Shown: positions 16,752 through 28,405 of the stretch, one piece after another
Numbering within the stretch: position 1 is the first letter of the stretch
Layout of the letters: the number at the start of each line of letters is the position of its first letter
Assembly (NCBI GenBank): GCA_001592805.2
Contig: CP051142.1
Coordinates: forward strand, 62,001-126,000
Source: Peltaster fructicola
Taxonomy: Eukaryota; Ascomycota; Dothideomycetes
Length of the DNA stretch: 64,000 nucleotides
Direction: 5' to 3'
Translations under genes and position numbers: made by a program
Notes under the pieces: generated by a model
The model's database searches: none
Told to the model about the DNA's origin: nothing
Seen by the model: the letters and a program-made list of their open reading frames with translations, nothing else

Positions 16752-19280
16752 ATGGAGGTAAGAGCTGATCATCGTAGCAGCAAGCCATCCTCAGGAGCAG
16801 CAATACTCGCCACTTTCATTCCAACATTCACGACCGCTTGTATATACGTTGCCATCTTCTGGGCAATACGCTCCACCTACAAGAAGATCTACGCGCCTCG
16901 TACGTTCCTTGGTACTGTGCCTGCAAAGCATCGTACGCCCGAGATCAGACCGAATGGCAATAAGTGGTTCAAGGACTTTCGAAATCTGCCCGATCATTTC
17001 GTCCTACAGCATAACTCACTGGACACATACTTGTTTTTGAGGTTCTTCAAGCTCATCATCGCTATATGCTTTGTGGGAGTTCTCCTCACCTGGCCTGTCC
17101 TTCTCCCGGTCAATGTCAACGCAGGAGGTAGCGCTCGAGAGCTAGACAGACTCAGCTTCAGCAATGTCGACAACAATGACAGCCTCTGGGCTCATACCAT
17201 CATTGCCTGGCTGTTCTTCGCCTTCATATTCGCAGTCCTGGTGTACGAGCGACTCCGACTCGTGGGTATTCGACAGGCTCACTACCTCAACGAGCCACAT
17301 TCCGAACGACTGTCAGCTAGGACGGTCCTCTTCACCAACGTGCCACACGACGCTCTGCTTCCAGATAACCTTGAGCGGTACTTTGGCAAGGAGGCTCAAC
17401 GTGCCTGGCCCGTCAAAGATGCAGGCGATCTTGAAGATCTTGTGGACGCACGGAAAGCTGCGGCTATTGATCTTGAGGGCGTCGAGTTCGACCTCATCCA
17501 CAAAGCAGCCAAGAGGACGGGCGCTCGTGATGTTGAAACTGGCACTTCCGTACCACAACATGAACGACCGGCGACGAGGAATCCTCCGTTGATCGGCTCG
17601 AAAAGCGACGCCATCACATCGAAGAGGCAAGCGGTCGTCGATCTGGACAAGAAGATCGCAACTCATCGACTGGCTCCAAGCAGGACACTGCCTGAGCAAG
17701 CTGGAATCTTCGTGGCATTTGTCGATCAAGCTGCAGCTCATCGTGCATACGAGAACATCAGGTTCAAGCTCCCGGCCATACCCTTCGCAGAGCGCTACCT
17801 TGACGTACAGCCGAAGGAAGTCTTATGGAAGAACTTGACTATGCCGACCTCGATTCGTCTGACAAAGTCGTCAGCAGCACTCGCTTTCGTCATCGTCTTT
17901 ACCATCTTCTTTTCCATACCCATCGGTCTTATCGGTACCCTCAGCAACGCAGAGTATCTAGCGGATGAGGTATCATGGCTGGCCTGGATCAAGGATCTGC
18001 CGCCAGTGATCCTTGGTCTTCTCACTGGCTTACTGCCACCATTCCTAGTCAGTGAGTTCACATCATATGTACCGAAGCTGTTCAGACACATCGCACGTTT
18101 GTCTGGCGAACCCACAATACGACAAGCAGAACTCCTGACGCAAGCATGGTACTTCGTCTTTCAGGTCTTTCAGGTCTTCCTGGTAACCACATTCTCCTCT
18201 GGAGCAGCAGCTGTCGTTGGCAAGATCATGCGAGATCCACAATCGGCGCCTGATCTACTTGCCGAGAGCTTGCCAAAGGCATCAAACTTCTATCTCACCT
18301 ATATCATCCTGCAGGGCACCACAGGAGCTGCAGACAACCTGCTCAACTACTCAGACCTCTTCGAGTATCTGTTCTACGTTCGCTTCTGGGATAAGACACC
18401 ACGACAGAAGTTCCAGGACTACGCCCAGATGAAAGGCTTCAATTGGGCGAAATTGCTTCCCAAATTCACGAACATGTTCGTCATTGCAGTCGTGTATTCA
18501 GTCATTGCTCCACTGGTTCTTGGCTTTGCAACCGTTGGCTTCAGCATATTCTATCTCGCCTATCGCTACAACTGCCTGTATGTCTACCAATCGAAGATAG
18601 ACTCACACGGTGAGGCATATCGACGAGCACTGCAACAAATGACCACTGGAATCTACCTGGCAGAGCTGTGCTTGATAGGACTCTTCGGCGCTCGGCAGGC
18701 AGGTGCTCAGACAACGCTCATGGTGGTCCTACTGGTGCTCACGGCAATTGCTAACTTGATTGCCGATCGAGTGCTGAAGCCTCTCGAGATCCTGCTCGGC
18801 CTCGACGGGTGGACTGACCAGGAAGTGCCTCTTTTGGCTCAGGAAGACAACATCGACCAGGACGACGATCATAACCTCCACATCGCCAGCCACTATCGCC
18901 GCATGGGCATGACCAAGGTTCCTCGGTCAGTCGCCAATCGCATGATCGCCGCCTGCGATGCAGTGATCACATCTGCGCGCGCCAATTGTCGAAGCTGGCT
19001 TGTGGATCCTTCCGCTAGAATCGATGAGGATGAAAACACCAGCTTAGACGAAGAGACGTTGAAGAATGCATACACAAACCCAGCGTTCACTTCGAAGGTA
19101 CCAAAACTGTGGATCCCACGAGATCCAGAGGGCATTGTGAGCAAGGAAGAGATCCAGCTGAACAAGGATGCTGGCATTCCGAGCACCGACGAGAGTGCTA
19201 GTATTGATAAACAGGGTCGGTTGCGTTGGGAACAAGAGTTCGAAAAAGTTCCGATCTGGAAAGCACCGTCGTTGATATGA
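16752..19280 (+). CDS. CSC1/OSCA-family calcium-permeable channel (DUF221)
   Basis: Osmosensitive, mechanically gated cation channel family of the plasma membrane or endomembranes (yeast Csc1, Rsn1, Phm7). 842 aa, no intron. The N-terminal RSN1_TM part has three helices at about residues 22-42, 98-120 and 143-165. The cytosolic PHM7_cyto part (about 190-390) contains RTVLFTNVPHDALLPDNL and GIFVAFVDQAAAHRAY. The RSN1_7TM part (about 395-690) has FIPRLTS-like PPFLVSEFTSYVPKL and the late FSIFYLAYRYNCLYVY. A disordered, partly acidic cytosolic tail follows. Lengths and order match the family. Confidence 0.95.
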   Translation: MEVRADHRSSKPSSGAAILATFIPTFTTACIYVAIFWAIRSTYKKIYAPRTFLGTVPAKHRTPEIRPNGNKWFKDFRNLPDHFVLQHNSLDTYLFLRFFKLIIAICFVGVLLTWPVLLPVNVNAGGSARELDRLSFSNVDNNDSLWAHTIIAWLFFAFIFAVLVYERLRLVGIRQAHYLNEPHSERLSARTVLFTNVPHDALLPDNLERYFGKEAQRAWPVKDAGDLEDLVDARKAAAIDLEGVEFDLIHKAAKRTGARDVETGTSVPQHERPATRNPPLIGSKSDAITSKRQAVVDLDKKIATHRLAPSRTLPEQAGIFVAFVDQAAAHRAYENIRFKLPAIPFAERYLDVQPKEVLWKNLTMPTSIRLTKSSAALAFVIVFTIFFSIPIGLIGTLSNAEYLADEVSWLAWIKDLPPVILGLLTGLLPPFLVSEFTSYVPKLFRHIARLSGEPTIRQAELLTQAWYFVFQVFQVFLVTTFSSGAAAVVGKIMRDPQSAPDLLAESLPKASNFYLTYIILQGTTGAADNLLNYSDLFEYLFYVRFWDKTPRQKFQDYAQMKGFNWAKLLPKFTNMFVIAVVYSVIAPLVLGFATVGFSIFYLAYRYNCLYVYQSKIDSHGEAYRRALQQMTTGIYLAELCLIGLFGARQAGAQTTLMVVLLVLTAIANLIADRVLKPLEILLGLDGWTDQEVPLLAQEDNIDQDDDHNLHIASHYRRMGMTKVPRSVANRMIAACDAVITSARANCRSWLVDPSARIDEDENTSLDEETLKNAYTNPAFTSKVPKLWIPRDPEGIVSKEEIQLNKDAGIPSTDESASIDKQGRLRWEQEFEKVPIWKAPSLI

Positions 19281-19396
19281 GCGGCGTCTGTATGAACATT
19301 CGGAGTGTTCGTCGATTCCTTGAGTCCGCATGAATGGTCACCGAAACGTGTGCATGTATGCTCCATCATTGTGATTACTCCTCGTGTGCTGCCAGC

Positions 19397-20397
19397 TCAC
19401 CGCGTTATGCTGGTTGCATCCTGATCAAGCAAAGCCTGCACTGCAAGGAGTTCGGCGTCATTGTATCCATTGCAGTCGTGCTGAGTCTTGCTCTTACGCA
19501 CTACATCGGCGAGCTTTTGAGTAGCTAATTCGTTCAATTTCTGAACCTTGACTATCGGGAGATATGCTGAGGTGGTCTGGGTAGGGAGACTGATATATCT
19601 CGTAGTTGACTGAAAGAGATCAGCATGCAAACGGCCCTTCTTCGGACTACTCACCAGTTTCAGACCGTAGTAGCCTCTCAAGTACTCACTGCTGAGCTCT
19701 ACGCTTCTGGAGAACCGCTTGATACTCTCACTCAGTGTGCTGACAGCATCTGGGCCTTCGCTCTGCTTAGCGCGCAGATATAGAACCTCTCCCAGCTTGG
19801 CTTGAATGTTCCAAGCATTCGGCACGACCAGAATTGCCTCTTCCAGGCTGAACATTGTCTGCTCGAGGGCTCCTGACTCTGGTAAAGGTCTGCCAGCTCA
19901 ATCCAGGCTTCGGCATCAGTGGGTGAAGCGTCTAAAATCTCGACGACGGCGGTAATGGCCTCTGTCGTCTTGCCCATCGATTTGAGCAGTGCAGCCCTCC
20001 TCTTACGCACACCAAACATCGTTGGCGACTCTGCAAGTATATCTTCGTAGCGTTTGAGTACTTTCTTGAGCTCACTGTCGTCCTTGGCTATAGCCTCGTA
20101 GTACATGCCCTTCAAAATGATGACGCGTTCGTTAAGCTCGCCGAATCGCTCTGTGAGCGCCTCTACGCACTGTCTCGTAGTGTCATAGTCTCCAGTCTGT
20201 ATGCTTGCGATCAGGATGTTCTCGTAGGCGGCCCATTTCTCTTGCGACTCGCTGGTGAGAAGCAAACTCAATGGGTATGGAAGCTTCAAGGCGCTCTTCT
20301 GTGCGGCAAGGAATCGCGGTGCATTGCGGACGATGGTCTCTGCACGTCGTGGGTCTGTAGAGACAGGCGGCTCAAGGAATGCGACAAGATCGGACAT
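19397..20397 (-). CDS. EMC2: ER membrane complex subunit 2, with an apparent one-base deletion
   Basis: Cytosolic TPR subunit of the ER membrane protein complex, an insertase for tail-anchored and multi-pass proteins. From MSDLVAFLEPP (20397) the first frame reads to ELADLYQSQ; the rest continues in another frame as ALEQTMFSLEEAILVVPNAW to the stop at 19397. The switch lies at about 19870-19876. No intron fits there, and one extra G (a run of three where the sequence has two) restores ELADLYQSQGALEQTMFS, exactly the conserved TPR region. The full span plus one base is 334 codons, 333 aa, a normal EMC2 length. Sequence on both sides is well conserved, so an assembly error is more likely than a pseudogene. 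Confidence 0.85.
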
Positions 20398-23126
20398 GTT
20401 GTTGCTGTGGTGTGGGAGGTATGATGTACAGGCTAGGAAAGAAATGAAGCCTGGGAAGAGACGTTGCTCACCACGACTCCCACCTTCGCGCGAAATCGCG
20501 ATGCAACTTAGCACAGCATATTATACAAGGCTCTAACACGATGTTCAGAGCGCATACCGCGATGCGACAATACATTAGATCGTACGTCATATTCTACTCC
20601 ATCGGCGAGGCATCAGACCAATGCTCCAACACAGCTCGACTACGCACCAGCAGCGATTCCTCGATTCATCGGCATGGTCAGCCCTTGGGTGATATGCATT
20701 GTTGCAGGCTAGAGCAGCTCGTGACCGCGACCATCTTCTCGGTCCTCTGTATGCTGAACGCAGCTATACAGCATTGATTGCTGATGTGCCTTCATTCAGT
20801 ATCGATGACATGCTCGTGGTGCAGAGATCACAAGGGTCTGTCATGCATCTCTTACTGTGATAAGGGATGCTGTTCGCTCGACATGCAGCAGATTGTATCT
20901 AAACGACAGTACTGCCAACTCGTGCTACATCAACATTCCGCATGGCAGCAATTCTGCAGGCCTCGTGGAACAGGCCACAGAGACGCCGTACACTCCGCAA
21001 GCAATCACGTCAATGGAGGATCGCTCCATGCATGAGCAGCACATCTCCGGCATAAGGATCGCTGCAATTCAAGTATGGTTACCAAGAAAAGGCGTCTCAA
21101 TCTTCTACACCACGGTCGATTTGTTGGATCGCACGATGCGGGATATGGCCATCCAGGCGTCCCTACCAACACAACTGATCAGACCCGAAGCATAACCCAC
21201 TGCTATGAGGAGCAGGTTTGTCCAACGATTACTGACAATAGTTGTCGTCAGACTGCTTACGCGTATAGTCGATATGTCGAAAGCTTAGCGAGATGAGTAT
21301 GGAGTGAGCGAGATACCTCTGGCTGCAGCGACGACCAAGAACGACACGGTGAAGAAGCCGACAAGGAGCAATACATACCTCTAGTCGAGCCGCCGCCACG
21401 GTAGTACGAAGGTGTCGTCTGCAAAGAACACAAAATCGAACGCTATATCGACTCCTACGACCAGTACCAAGGCAAAAGACAGTTCGCATGACTGGAATGA
21501 GGCCGTTGGGTCGTCCTAGCTGATTTGACCTGCCGGCTTCCGTTCAGTAACAATGCGACCCTATACACGGCGAACGCAAGTGTAGTTGGATGCCCTTGTG
21601 GCAAGCAGAGCAACGTAGAACATACCCATCCGTGCAGGGCCCACAGCACCGCAGCCCGCGACATACCCTGGATCATGCACGTATGCGTAATTGACCATCA
21701 CAAGGTGATCACCATTCTTGGCAGTACTTCGTTCGCCAAAGGTCAGCGTCGCTCGATCAGCTTGGTGAAACACCTTCGATCGGGCCACATCGATGGTACT
21801 GGCGCGTCCTGCCTATTGCGGCATTTGTCGAGTATGCACAGGGCGTAGGTCGTGCCTGCGAGTGCAGACGATCCATCACAAGCTAACTTGATGATCGTAT
21901 GCCACTTGACATAAGGCGTACTGCGTACTACTCTGTACCAAGAGACCACCAGAACCAATGGAAGCTATGGTTATCAGGGAGACAACAGACTGCACCAAGA
22001 AAGGTCGTCAGGCTGTCTAAGGGCGCGAGTCGAAATCGACAAGGAGTCTACGAACAATGAATGAGAAGTGTATCGTTTGGTAATCCCCGGCCAACTCGTA
22101 TGGCACACGACTCTGCTACTCAGCCTGAGTTGACGTCGTTTAGCGCTGGTCTCGATCGTCGGACGCATGCCAGAGACACTCTCTGGATCGACTTCCAGAG
22201 TGTTCACATCGTTGCCGAGGTCGTGGCAAGCTCTCTCTCCGGGAGATGCAGCTCCATCATTTGTATGAGCTCGCCAGTCATGGCAATCTCTGTGATTCGA
22301 CCGTCGGAGTATGGTGGCTGCAGCGCTGCACAGAGTCTTGTGGCCTAAGACTTGGCAACTATGCGGTGCGATCCGGTGATCCTCGTCGATGTTCGCACAA
22401 GGTTATGTCGACATGTATCTTCATGGTTGCCCACGAATGCTCTCGACCTCATTGGCTGAACATCGGATGCCTCTCGAGGCTCGATTTCGACTAATTGATA
22501 GACAGCGAGGACAAGATGTCTGTCCTGAACTGTGTTTAGAGTGATAAGCAGTATGCAGCTGAGACTTGCCGCCCGTGTCCTCCTCAACAAGTGCATAATA
22601 GCTTGATCGCGACATGCCGATAGTTTGTCAGAGATGAGCTTCGCACCTGTCGCTGAGCAGCAATGACATCTTTGTGTGACACGGGCGGATTCGTTTAGCG
22701 ATCTTTGTTGCTTGGAAACCCTTTGGGTTGAAAGGAACATACCTCACCACCAGAGCGCACATGGTGATCGACGGTGGTTTTCCAAGATGTTGCAAGACAG
22801 GCAGCTACAGCTGGCTGGTCCACAGGCGACTACGGCGGAACGGAGAATGGCGGAGTTGCTTTCCAAGTGTGGTCTTTGGAATATTGCCGAGCGGCTCGAC
22901 GTGACTGTGGCCTATCTGTATGCTGTAGACAGGTCTGTGGTGGTGAGCCGGTCTCATGCTTGTCGGAAGACACATTTCCATCCAATCCGAGATCGTGTTC
23001 CACAGGATGACCGCATGATCACTATGGATGCTTCGCGCCTTTGATCTCTTCTCAGCACCCAAGCCGTGCATACTTTAACTGCTGCCCTCCCTTCGATTGT
23101 CCGGACGAAAAGCGACATTCACTATA
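20398..23126. other. 2.7-kb region without a recognised gene
   Basis: The longest gap in the window. Many short open frames lie on both strands (the longest about 110-130 codons), none with a domain, codon pattern or splice structure I can support. Base composition looks like the flanks and there is no repeat, TA-rich decayed stretch or transposon signature. It could hold a non-coding RNA, long promoters, or remains of a gene too decayed to see. Confidence 0.5.
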
Positions 23127-24622
23127 ATGGCTGAAGAGCGTCTTGTGGAGCCGGTCGTTCGAAGGCTCAAGCTACGGTCCAAAATGGCTGCATAGCCTGC
23201 AAGCTCGCCAAGCATAAATGCGACGAGGTAAGACCAGTCTGTGGTCCATGCCGGCGCAGAGGGCAATGTGAGTGGTTGTCCAGTCTATCTCCGGATGGGA
23301 TCCAGGCCTACGAGCGTCGCAGAAACCAGAGACGCAAGTTCGAGCTCATACTAAAGGAAAAGCCTGGAACAGTTCCTCCCTCTTGGCTCGGCAGTGACCA
23401 GCAGGGTCTTCGAATCTCCTTACTCCTGCACTCGCTGTTCAGAGGAGCAGACGCACCGTGCTCAGGAGCTGGGAACAGTTCGTTGTCGGTGCATACCGAG
23501 CTGTACTTTGCTAGTGAAGGCTCTCTCACACGCAGCTGCCTTGACGCAATGTCAATGGTCCACTGGGGACACATGAAGAAAGATCCGACCACTCTGCGGG
23601 CGGGCCTTGCGGCACGAGGAATGAGCTTGATGCGCATGCGTTGTGCTTTGACAGATGCCCCTCGATCGTCGGCAGGTGATGTCGTTGCTGCTGTGGCTTT
23701 GACAAGGGTCTTTGAGACGATGCTGCCAGGCGCGAAGGACTCATGGGTCCTTCATGCTCAAGGGCTAGCAAGGCTGTTTGCTATTATGGGACCAGGATCG
23801 TTTCAATCGCCAGAGATGCTCAGGCTCGTCGAGAACAATAGATGGCCAATCATAACTTCGAGTTCGGCGCTGCGAAGACCTTCAATGTTCGACTCGGATT
23901 CGTGGAGGACCGTTCCATGGCAGAGGACGGAGAAGGATATGCTGCAGCAACTTCTCGATACTTACTCCAGAATGCCTAGTATCCATGCGTTGTGGGACGA
24001 GACTCTTCATTCGAGCGAGAAAGAAGACTTACTGGTGGTAAAGCTGCAACAGACTCTCTCAGAGATGCATGCCTGGCGAAACTCTGTTGACTCGGAGATC
24101 ACTGCGAGCGCCAAACTCTGGCGACCAGCTGAAACCATTGAGCCGTGCGCATGGCAAGCTGCGATATCGTTCGAGGAACTCATCCATGGATATGGCATCG
24201 CACTATTCAATATGATGATCATTGTCTTGAGTCAGTATATCAGTCGACATCCCGGGGCTGGAGACATTGTGAGAGGACCGGTGCATAGTAGTCAGGAGCA
24301 CGCACTTCTGCGTGGCTCGTTGTTACCTCTTGGCTCTGCTCGTGCGCGGGCAGCGCAAGCAGCGGATGAGATAGCGTCCATGATCCCGTGGGCACTGCGA
24401 CAGAGGACCGCTGGCGCAGGAGCCTTTTATATGGCTGGTAAGGATCGATCTGAAGGTCTGAGGATCAGTAGTGCTGACGAAGAAGGTCCAATACATATCG
24501 CAGATCAATTCTGGAGGCTACACGACCCAAAGAAAGCTCAGTGGTCCGGTACTGTGATTCATCATATCAGCTCTTCTTGGTCCAATGTGCTGTTATCCAA
24601 TGTCGACTTTGTGAGGAGATGA
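23127..24622 (+). CDS. Zn2Cys6 transcription factor, with an apparent one-base deletion
   Basis: Fungal binuclear zinc-cluster regulator. The ATG at 23127 opens MAEERLVEPVVRRLKLRSK, then hits a stop. Adding one A to the AAAA run at 23181-23184 continues as NGCIACKLAKHKCDEVRPVC, a textbook zinc cluster with six Cys (residues 22, 25, 32, 39, 42, 48, spacing 2-6-6-2-5), and the frame then stays open to 24622. The span plus one base is 499 codons, 498 aa. The middle resembles the acetamidase/thiamine-type regulators that have a C-terminal DUF3468-like helical region, with no fungal_trans motif I can point to. Target genes are unknown. Either a consensus error or a recent break; the open 480 codons downstream favour an error. 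Confidence 0.75.
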
Positions 24623-25400
24623 AGATCAAGGTGAAGTGGTCATTTCCAGCGGCAATGGAAATATGTATCTGAACCAGCTCGTCCAGGGGCGGTCGCACGA
24701 CGTGGTAGCTTGTAGTGGGCACTGAGCTGTGTACAGTAGGACCAAGAAAAGGTCGATCGTAAGCATCATGGGTACGACATGTCTGCATTCCATTTCCAGT
24801 CGTCTCCAAACCCATGCTGTGACTGCGTCTAGGCCTTGTGATGCATTCGCGAGTCCTTCGATTCGAGGACTAGTGCTGGCGAATGAGAGACTTTCGTCAC
24901 ACAGGTCCAATCAAAGCCAATTGCGAGCTGCAGGTCAGTGTACCACATGCATGGAAGTACTCAGCGTTGGTTGGAGAAGCTCGAACAACATCAAGTACAT
25001 CTCTCATATTGATGTCAGGTAAGGGAAAGGATGAAGCAGCGCTAGACTGAAGAACAAGCATCGATGCAGTGTCATGCTTGAAGTCGTTGCAGCAGTCAGC
25101 ATTTGCAGGTATGGGTTGTGCTGGTTGTGTCGGTCACTAGGTATCTTCACTACATGTGCAGTTACGATGATGGTAGGTGCTTCGGTATTCCTAAAGAGGC
25201 ATTCCCGGTCAAAGGTCGAATCTATCATCATATTGACTTGGTCATGCGACATTGATCTGGGCACCACAACGACTGCATTGACCAACGCTGTGCTATCACT
25301 GCAAACGGTCGCTGGACATCAGGCATGCACCCACCGACAGCTTCAAAATCATTATAGCACCCATGAAAGCGCAACTCGAGGACTGCTGGTGCGAGTCGTC
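24623..25400. other. Intergenic region upstream of AP-3 delta
   Basis: 778 bp between two rightward genes. The frame of the AP-3 gene is open upstream to an ATG at 25074, but that part does not resemble any adaptin N-terminus, so I treat it as 5' untranslated or promoter sequence. Confidence 0.5.
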
Positions 25401-28367
25401 ATGTTCGAAAAGGATGTCCTCCAGCTCATCCGTGGCCTGCGGGCTCACAAAGGACAAGAGAGGGAATATATACAGTCAGCGTTGCGCGAGTGTCGTAAGG
25501 AGATCAAGAGCCAGGACATGGACATTAAGGCGATTGCGCTGTTGAAGCTGGTCTATCTCGAGATGTTCGGGCACGATATGAGTTGGGCTTCGTTCAATGT
25601 CCTGGAAGTCATGTCCTCTCAGAAATTTTTGCAGAAAAGAGTGGGCTACCTTGCGGCGGTTCAGACGTTCCGGCCAGATACTGAAGTGCTCATGCTGGCG
25701 GAGAACCTCTTGAAGAAGGATCTGGGCAACACAGACAAGAACACCATTTCTCTGACACTCTCGACAATCCCTCATGTCATCAACCCTAGCATGGCGAACA
25801 GTCTTCTCATTGACTTGCTGCCCAGAATGAGCCACTCAAATCCGACGATCAGGAAGAAGACCATCGTGACATTATACAGGCTTGCGGTCGTGTACCCTGA
25901 GGTCTTGCGCCCTGCTTGGCCTAAGATCAGAGAGCGCCTGCTGGACGAGAACGAGGATACCAGTGTGACAGCTGCTATAGTCAACGTCGTATGCGAACTC
26001 GGGTGGAGGAGACCGCACGACTTCCTCCCACTTGCACCACGATTCTTTGACCTGCTCACGCAAAGCAAGAACAACTGGATGGGCATCAAGATCATCAAAC
26101 TCTTCTCTGTGTTGACACCAATCGAGCCAAGGTTGGTGAAGAAGCTCTTGCCGCCATTGACGGAGTTGATCAAGACTACACCGGCGATGAGTCTGCTGTA
26201 CGAATGTATCAATGGCATCATACAAGGTGGCATCATGGAAGCTGCACAGGGTACGACCGAAGGAGATGACATCGCCAGACTGTGTGTCAGTAAGCTGCGA
26301 GGCATGCTCGTGGTACAGAACGATCCCAATCTACGATTCGTTGCTCTGATCGCCTTCACAAACATCACGAGCAGCCATGCTGAACTAGTCGCTGAACATC
26401 AAGATGTCATTCTGGAGTGTATCGACGATCCAGACGTCTCGATACGCACTCGTGCACTCGATCTCGTCATTGGTATGGTCAATGTGGACAATCTGCAGCG
26501 TATTGTGGACAGACTGGTGAAGCAACTTCAGATCTCTGGCGTAGCATCTGCGTCCGACGACCCTGACAATGACCGTGGAGCACACTCGGGTATCGAGCCG
26601 CTTGCTGAAGATGGCGACGAAGACGAAACATCTGTACGAGCCAAGAGCCGACCGACAGAGCAGGCGCCGCCTCTACCAAACACATATCGGGCTCTGGTCA
26701 TCGAGCGTATCCTTGAGATGTGCACCAAAGACATGTACGCCAACATGGCAGACTTCGAGTGGTACATCGATGTGCTTGCTAGTCTAGTCAGACAAATCCC
26801 AAGCTCCAATGCAGACGACGGCTTCACTGCCATGTCCGAGCGTATTGGTGGTGAACTGCTGAATGTCACTGTCAGAGTCAAAGCTATTCGCCCTGAAGCA
26901 TTAGCAGCAGCACAGGCTTTACTTTCTGACGAACACGATGATACACCCATCGAGGGCAGTAGGGGAGCACTAACAAGCGCTGCGTTCATAGCTGGAGAAT
27001 ACGCAACGTTGCTACCTGACCCAGACCTTGTCCTCACCTCTCTACTACGGCCCGCCAACTCACAGTTGCCTGCAAAGGCACTTGCGGTATATGTGCAAGC
27101 TATACCGAAGATATTTGTTGCGCTCACAGGAGATGAACGACAGTCTTGGTCTACAGCGCGATGCACGCAGATTACACTGCTGATAGCCAGAATAACACAC
27201 TTCCTGGAACCTCTAACATTGCACCCATCTCTAGACGTGCAAGAGAGATCAGTCGAGTATCTGGAGCTGTTCCGGCTTGCCAACGAGGCATCTGCCCATC
27301 ACCTAACCTCTGATGATGAGTATGCTGAGCCACCACTACTGCTCACCCAAGCAATCCCAGCTCTCTTCGCAGGTATGGAGCTCAATCCAGTTGCCGCAGT
27401 AGCGATTACACAGGTTCCTACACCAGAAGGTCTTGATCTGGACACGCCGATCAACAGCTCACTACAAATGATCTTACAGCAAGCTGACTATGATACTGAT
27501 GTCGCTTCCACAGAGAGCACTGATGTTAGGCAATTCTACTACGAGAAGCCCACTTTCACTCACACAACATACAATCAGAACAGACCGGCGGCTGAGGTTC
27601 TAGAGGATAATACAGCTGCACCAAGCCAGATGGAGTCAGCACGAGATCCTGAAGCTGCAGAACGTACACGACTTGCTAAGCGAGAACGACACAAGGATGA
27701 TCCATACTATATCGATTCTGGACGAAACTCCGGTGCCAGTACGCCCCTAGGCAGCATCCTACGTTCTGCAACCAGCGGCGAACAGCTTGATGTGGACGCC
27801 ATTCCCGTCATGGAACTTGTGCTCGACCACAAGCGTGAACCTGTCGACAAAAAGCACAAGCCTGTCGCCAAGAAGAAGCCGCAACGACGCTATGAGATTA
27901 CTACTGACGAGACTTTGCCACCTCTGTCAATCACTGGCGCCTCAACTCCAACTACTGCTTCCAGCAAGACGAAGAAAAGTCTGCTGCAAGTTGACTCGTC
28001 TGGTCTGTCGACATTGAGTCTGGAAGCAAGTGACAGACCTCTCGATGTCGAGCAGCGTGCTCGTGAGGACGAAGAAATGGCTCGTGCGATAAAAGAGGTC
28101 GAGCGCCTGAGACTCGCAATGCAGAGGCGAACAGAAGGTATACAGGAAGTCGACAACGGCGAAGGCGTCATCGTGAAGAGCCGGCGGAAGAAAGCCAGGA
28201 CAGGCCTCATTGAGCAAGAACCCAATGCCGATGAAGCAGGTCCTGCACCTGCAAAAGAAGAAAAAGAAAGAAGAAAACCGAAACTACCATCGACGACGGC
28301 GAGGCTGAGAAGCCCAAAGCCAAGAAGAAAAAAGAAGCGAGTGGTGGCTCTCGATGGTGGATCATGA
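25401..28367 (+). CDS. APL5: AP-3 adaptor complex subunit delta
   Basis: Large subunit of the AP-3 coat, which carries cargo such as vacuolar membrane proteins directly from the Golgi to the vacuole. 988 aa from MFEKDVLQLIRGLRAHKGQE, chosen because adaptin-delta homologues start here. The N-terminal trunk is built of HEAT-like helices, with conserved blocks SQDMDIKAIALLKLVYLEMF, GHDMSWASFNVLEVMSS and LMLAENLLKKDL. A disordered hinge starts near residue 680. The C-terminal part is rich in Lys/Arg and Glu (KKKPQRRYE, EEMARAIKEVERL, PKPRRKKKR), as in fungal delta subunits. No intron. Its stop lies 38 bp from the MSH3 stop (tail to tail). Confidence 0.93.
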   Translation: MFEKDVLQLIRGLRAHKGQEREYIQSALRECRKEIKSQDMDIKAIALLKLVYLEMFGHDMSWASFNVLEVMSSQKFLQKRVGYLAAVQTFRPDTEVLMLAENLLKKDLGNTDKNTISLTLSTIPHVINPSMANSLLIDLLPRMSHSNPTIRKKTIVTLYRLAVVYPEVLRPAWPKIRERLLDENEDTSVTAAIVNVVCELGWRRPHDFLPLAPRFFDLLTQSKNNWMGIKIIKLFSVLTPIEPRLVKKLLPPLTELIKTTPAMSLLYECINGIIQGGIMEAAQGTTEGDDIARLCVSKLRGMLVVQNDPNLRFVALIAFTNITSSHAELVAEHQDVILECIDDPDVSIRTRALDLVIGMVNVDNLQRIVDRLVKQLQISGVASASDDPDNDRGAHSGIEPLAEDGDEDETSVRAKSRPTEQAPPLPNTYRALVIERILEMCTKDMYANMADFEWYIDVLASLVRQIPSSNADDGFTAMSERIGGELLNVTVRVKAIRPEALAAAQALLSDEHDDTPIEGSRGALTSAAFIAGEYATLLPDPDLVLTSLLRPANSQLPAKALAVYVQAIPKIFVALTGDERQSWSTARCTQITLLIARITHFLEPLTLHPSLDVQERSVEYLELFRLANEASAHHLTSDDEYAEPPLLLTQAIPALFAGMELNPVAAVAITQVPTPEGLDLDTPINSSLQMILQQADYDTDVASTESTDVRQFYYEKPTFTHTTYNQNRPAAEVLEDNTAAPSQMESARDPEAAERTRLAKRERHKDDPYYIDSGRNSGASTPLGSILRSATSGEQLDVDAIPVMELVLDHKREPVDKKHKPVAKKKPQRRYEITTDETLPPLSITGASTPTTASSKTKKSLLQVDSSGLSTLSLEASDRPLDVEQRAREDEEMARAIKEVERLRLAMQRRTEGIQEVDNGEGVIVKSRRKKARTGLIEQEPNADEAGPAPAKEEKERRKPKLPSTTARLRSPKPRRKKKRVVALDGGS

Positions 28368-28405
28368 AATCTACACTATGATACATTATGATACAACTCT
28401 ATCGC

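Noticed and set aside
25074-25400. 109-codon N-terminal extension of AP-3 delta
   Set aside because: Adaptin delta homologues start at MFEKD, and the extension has no resemblance to them.
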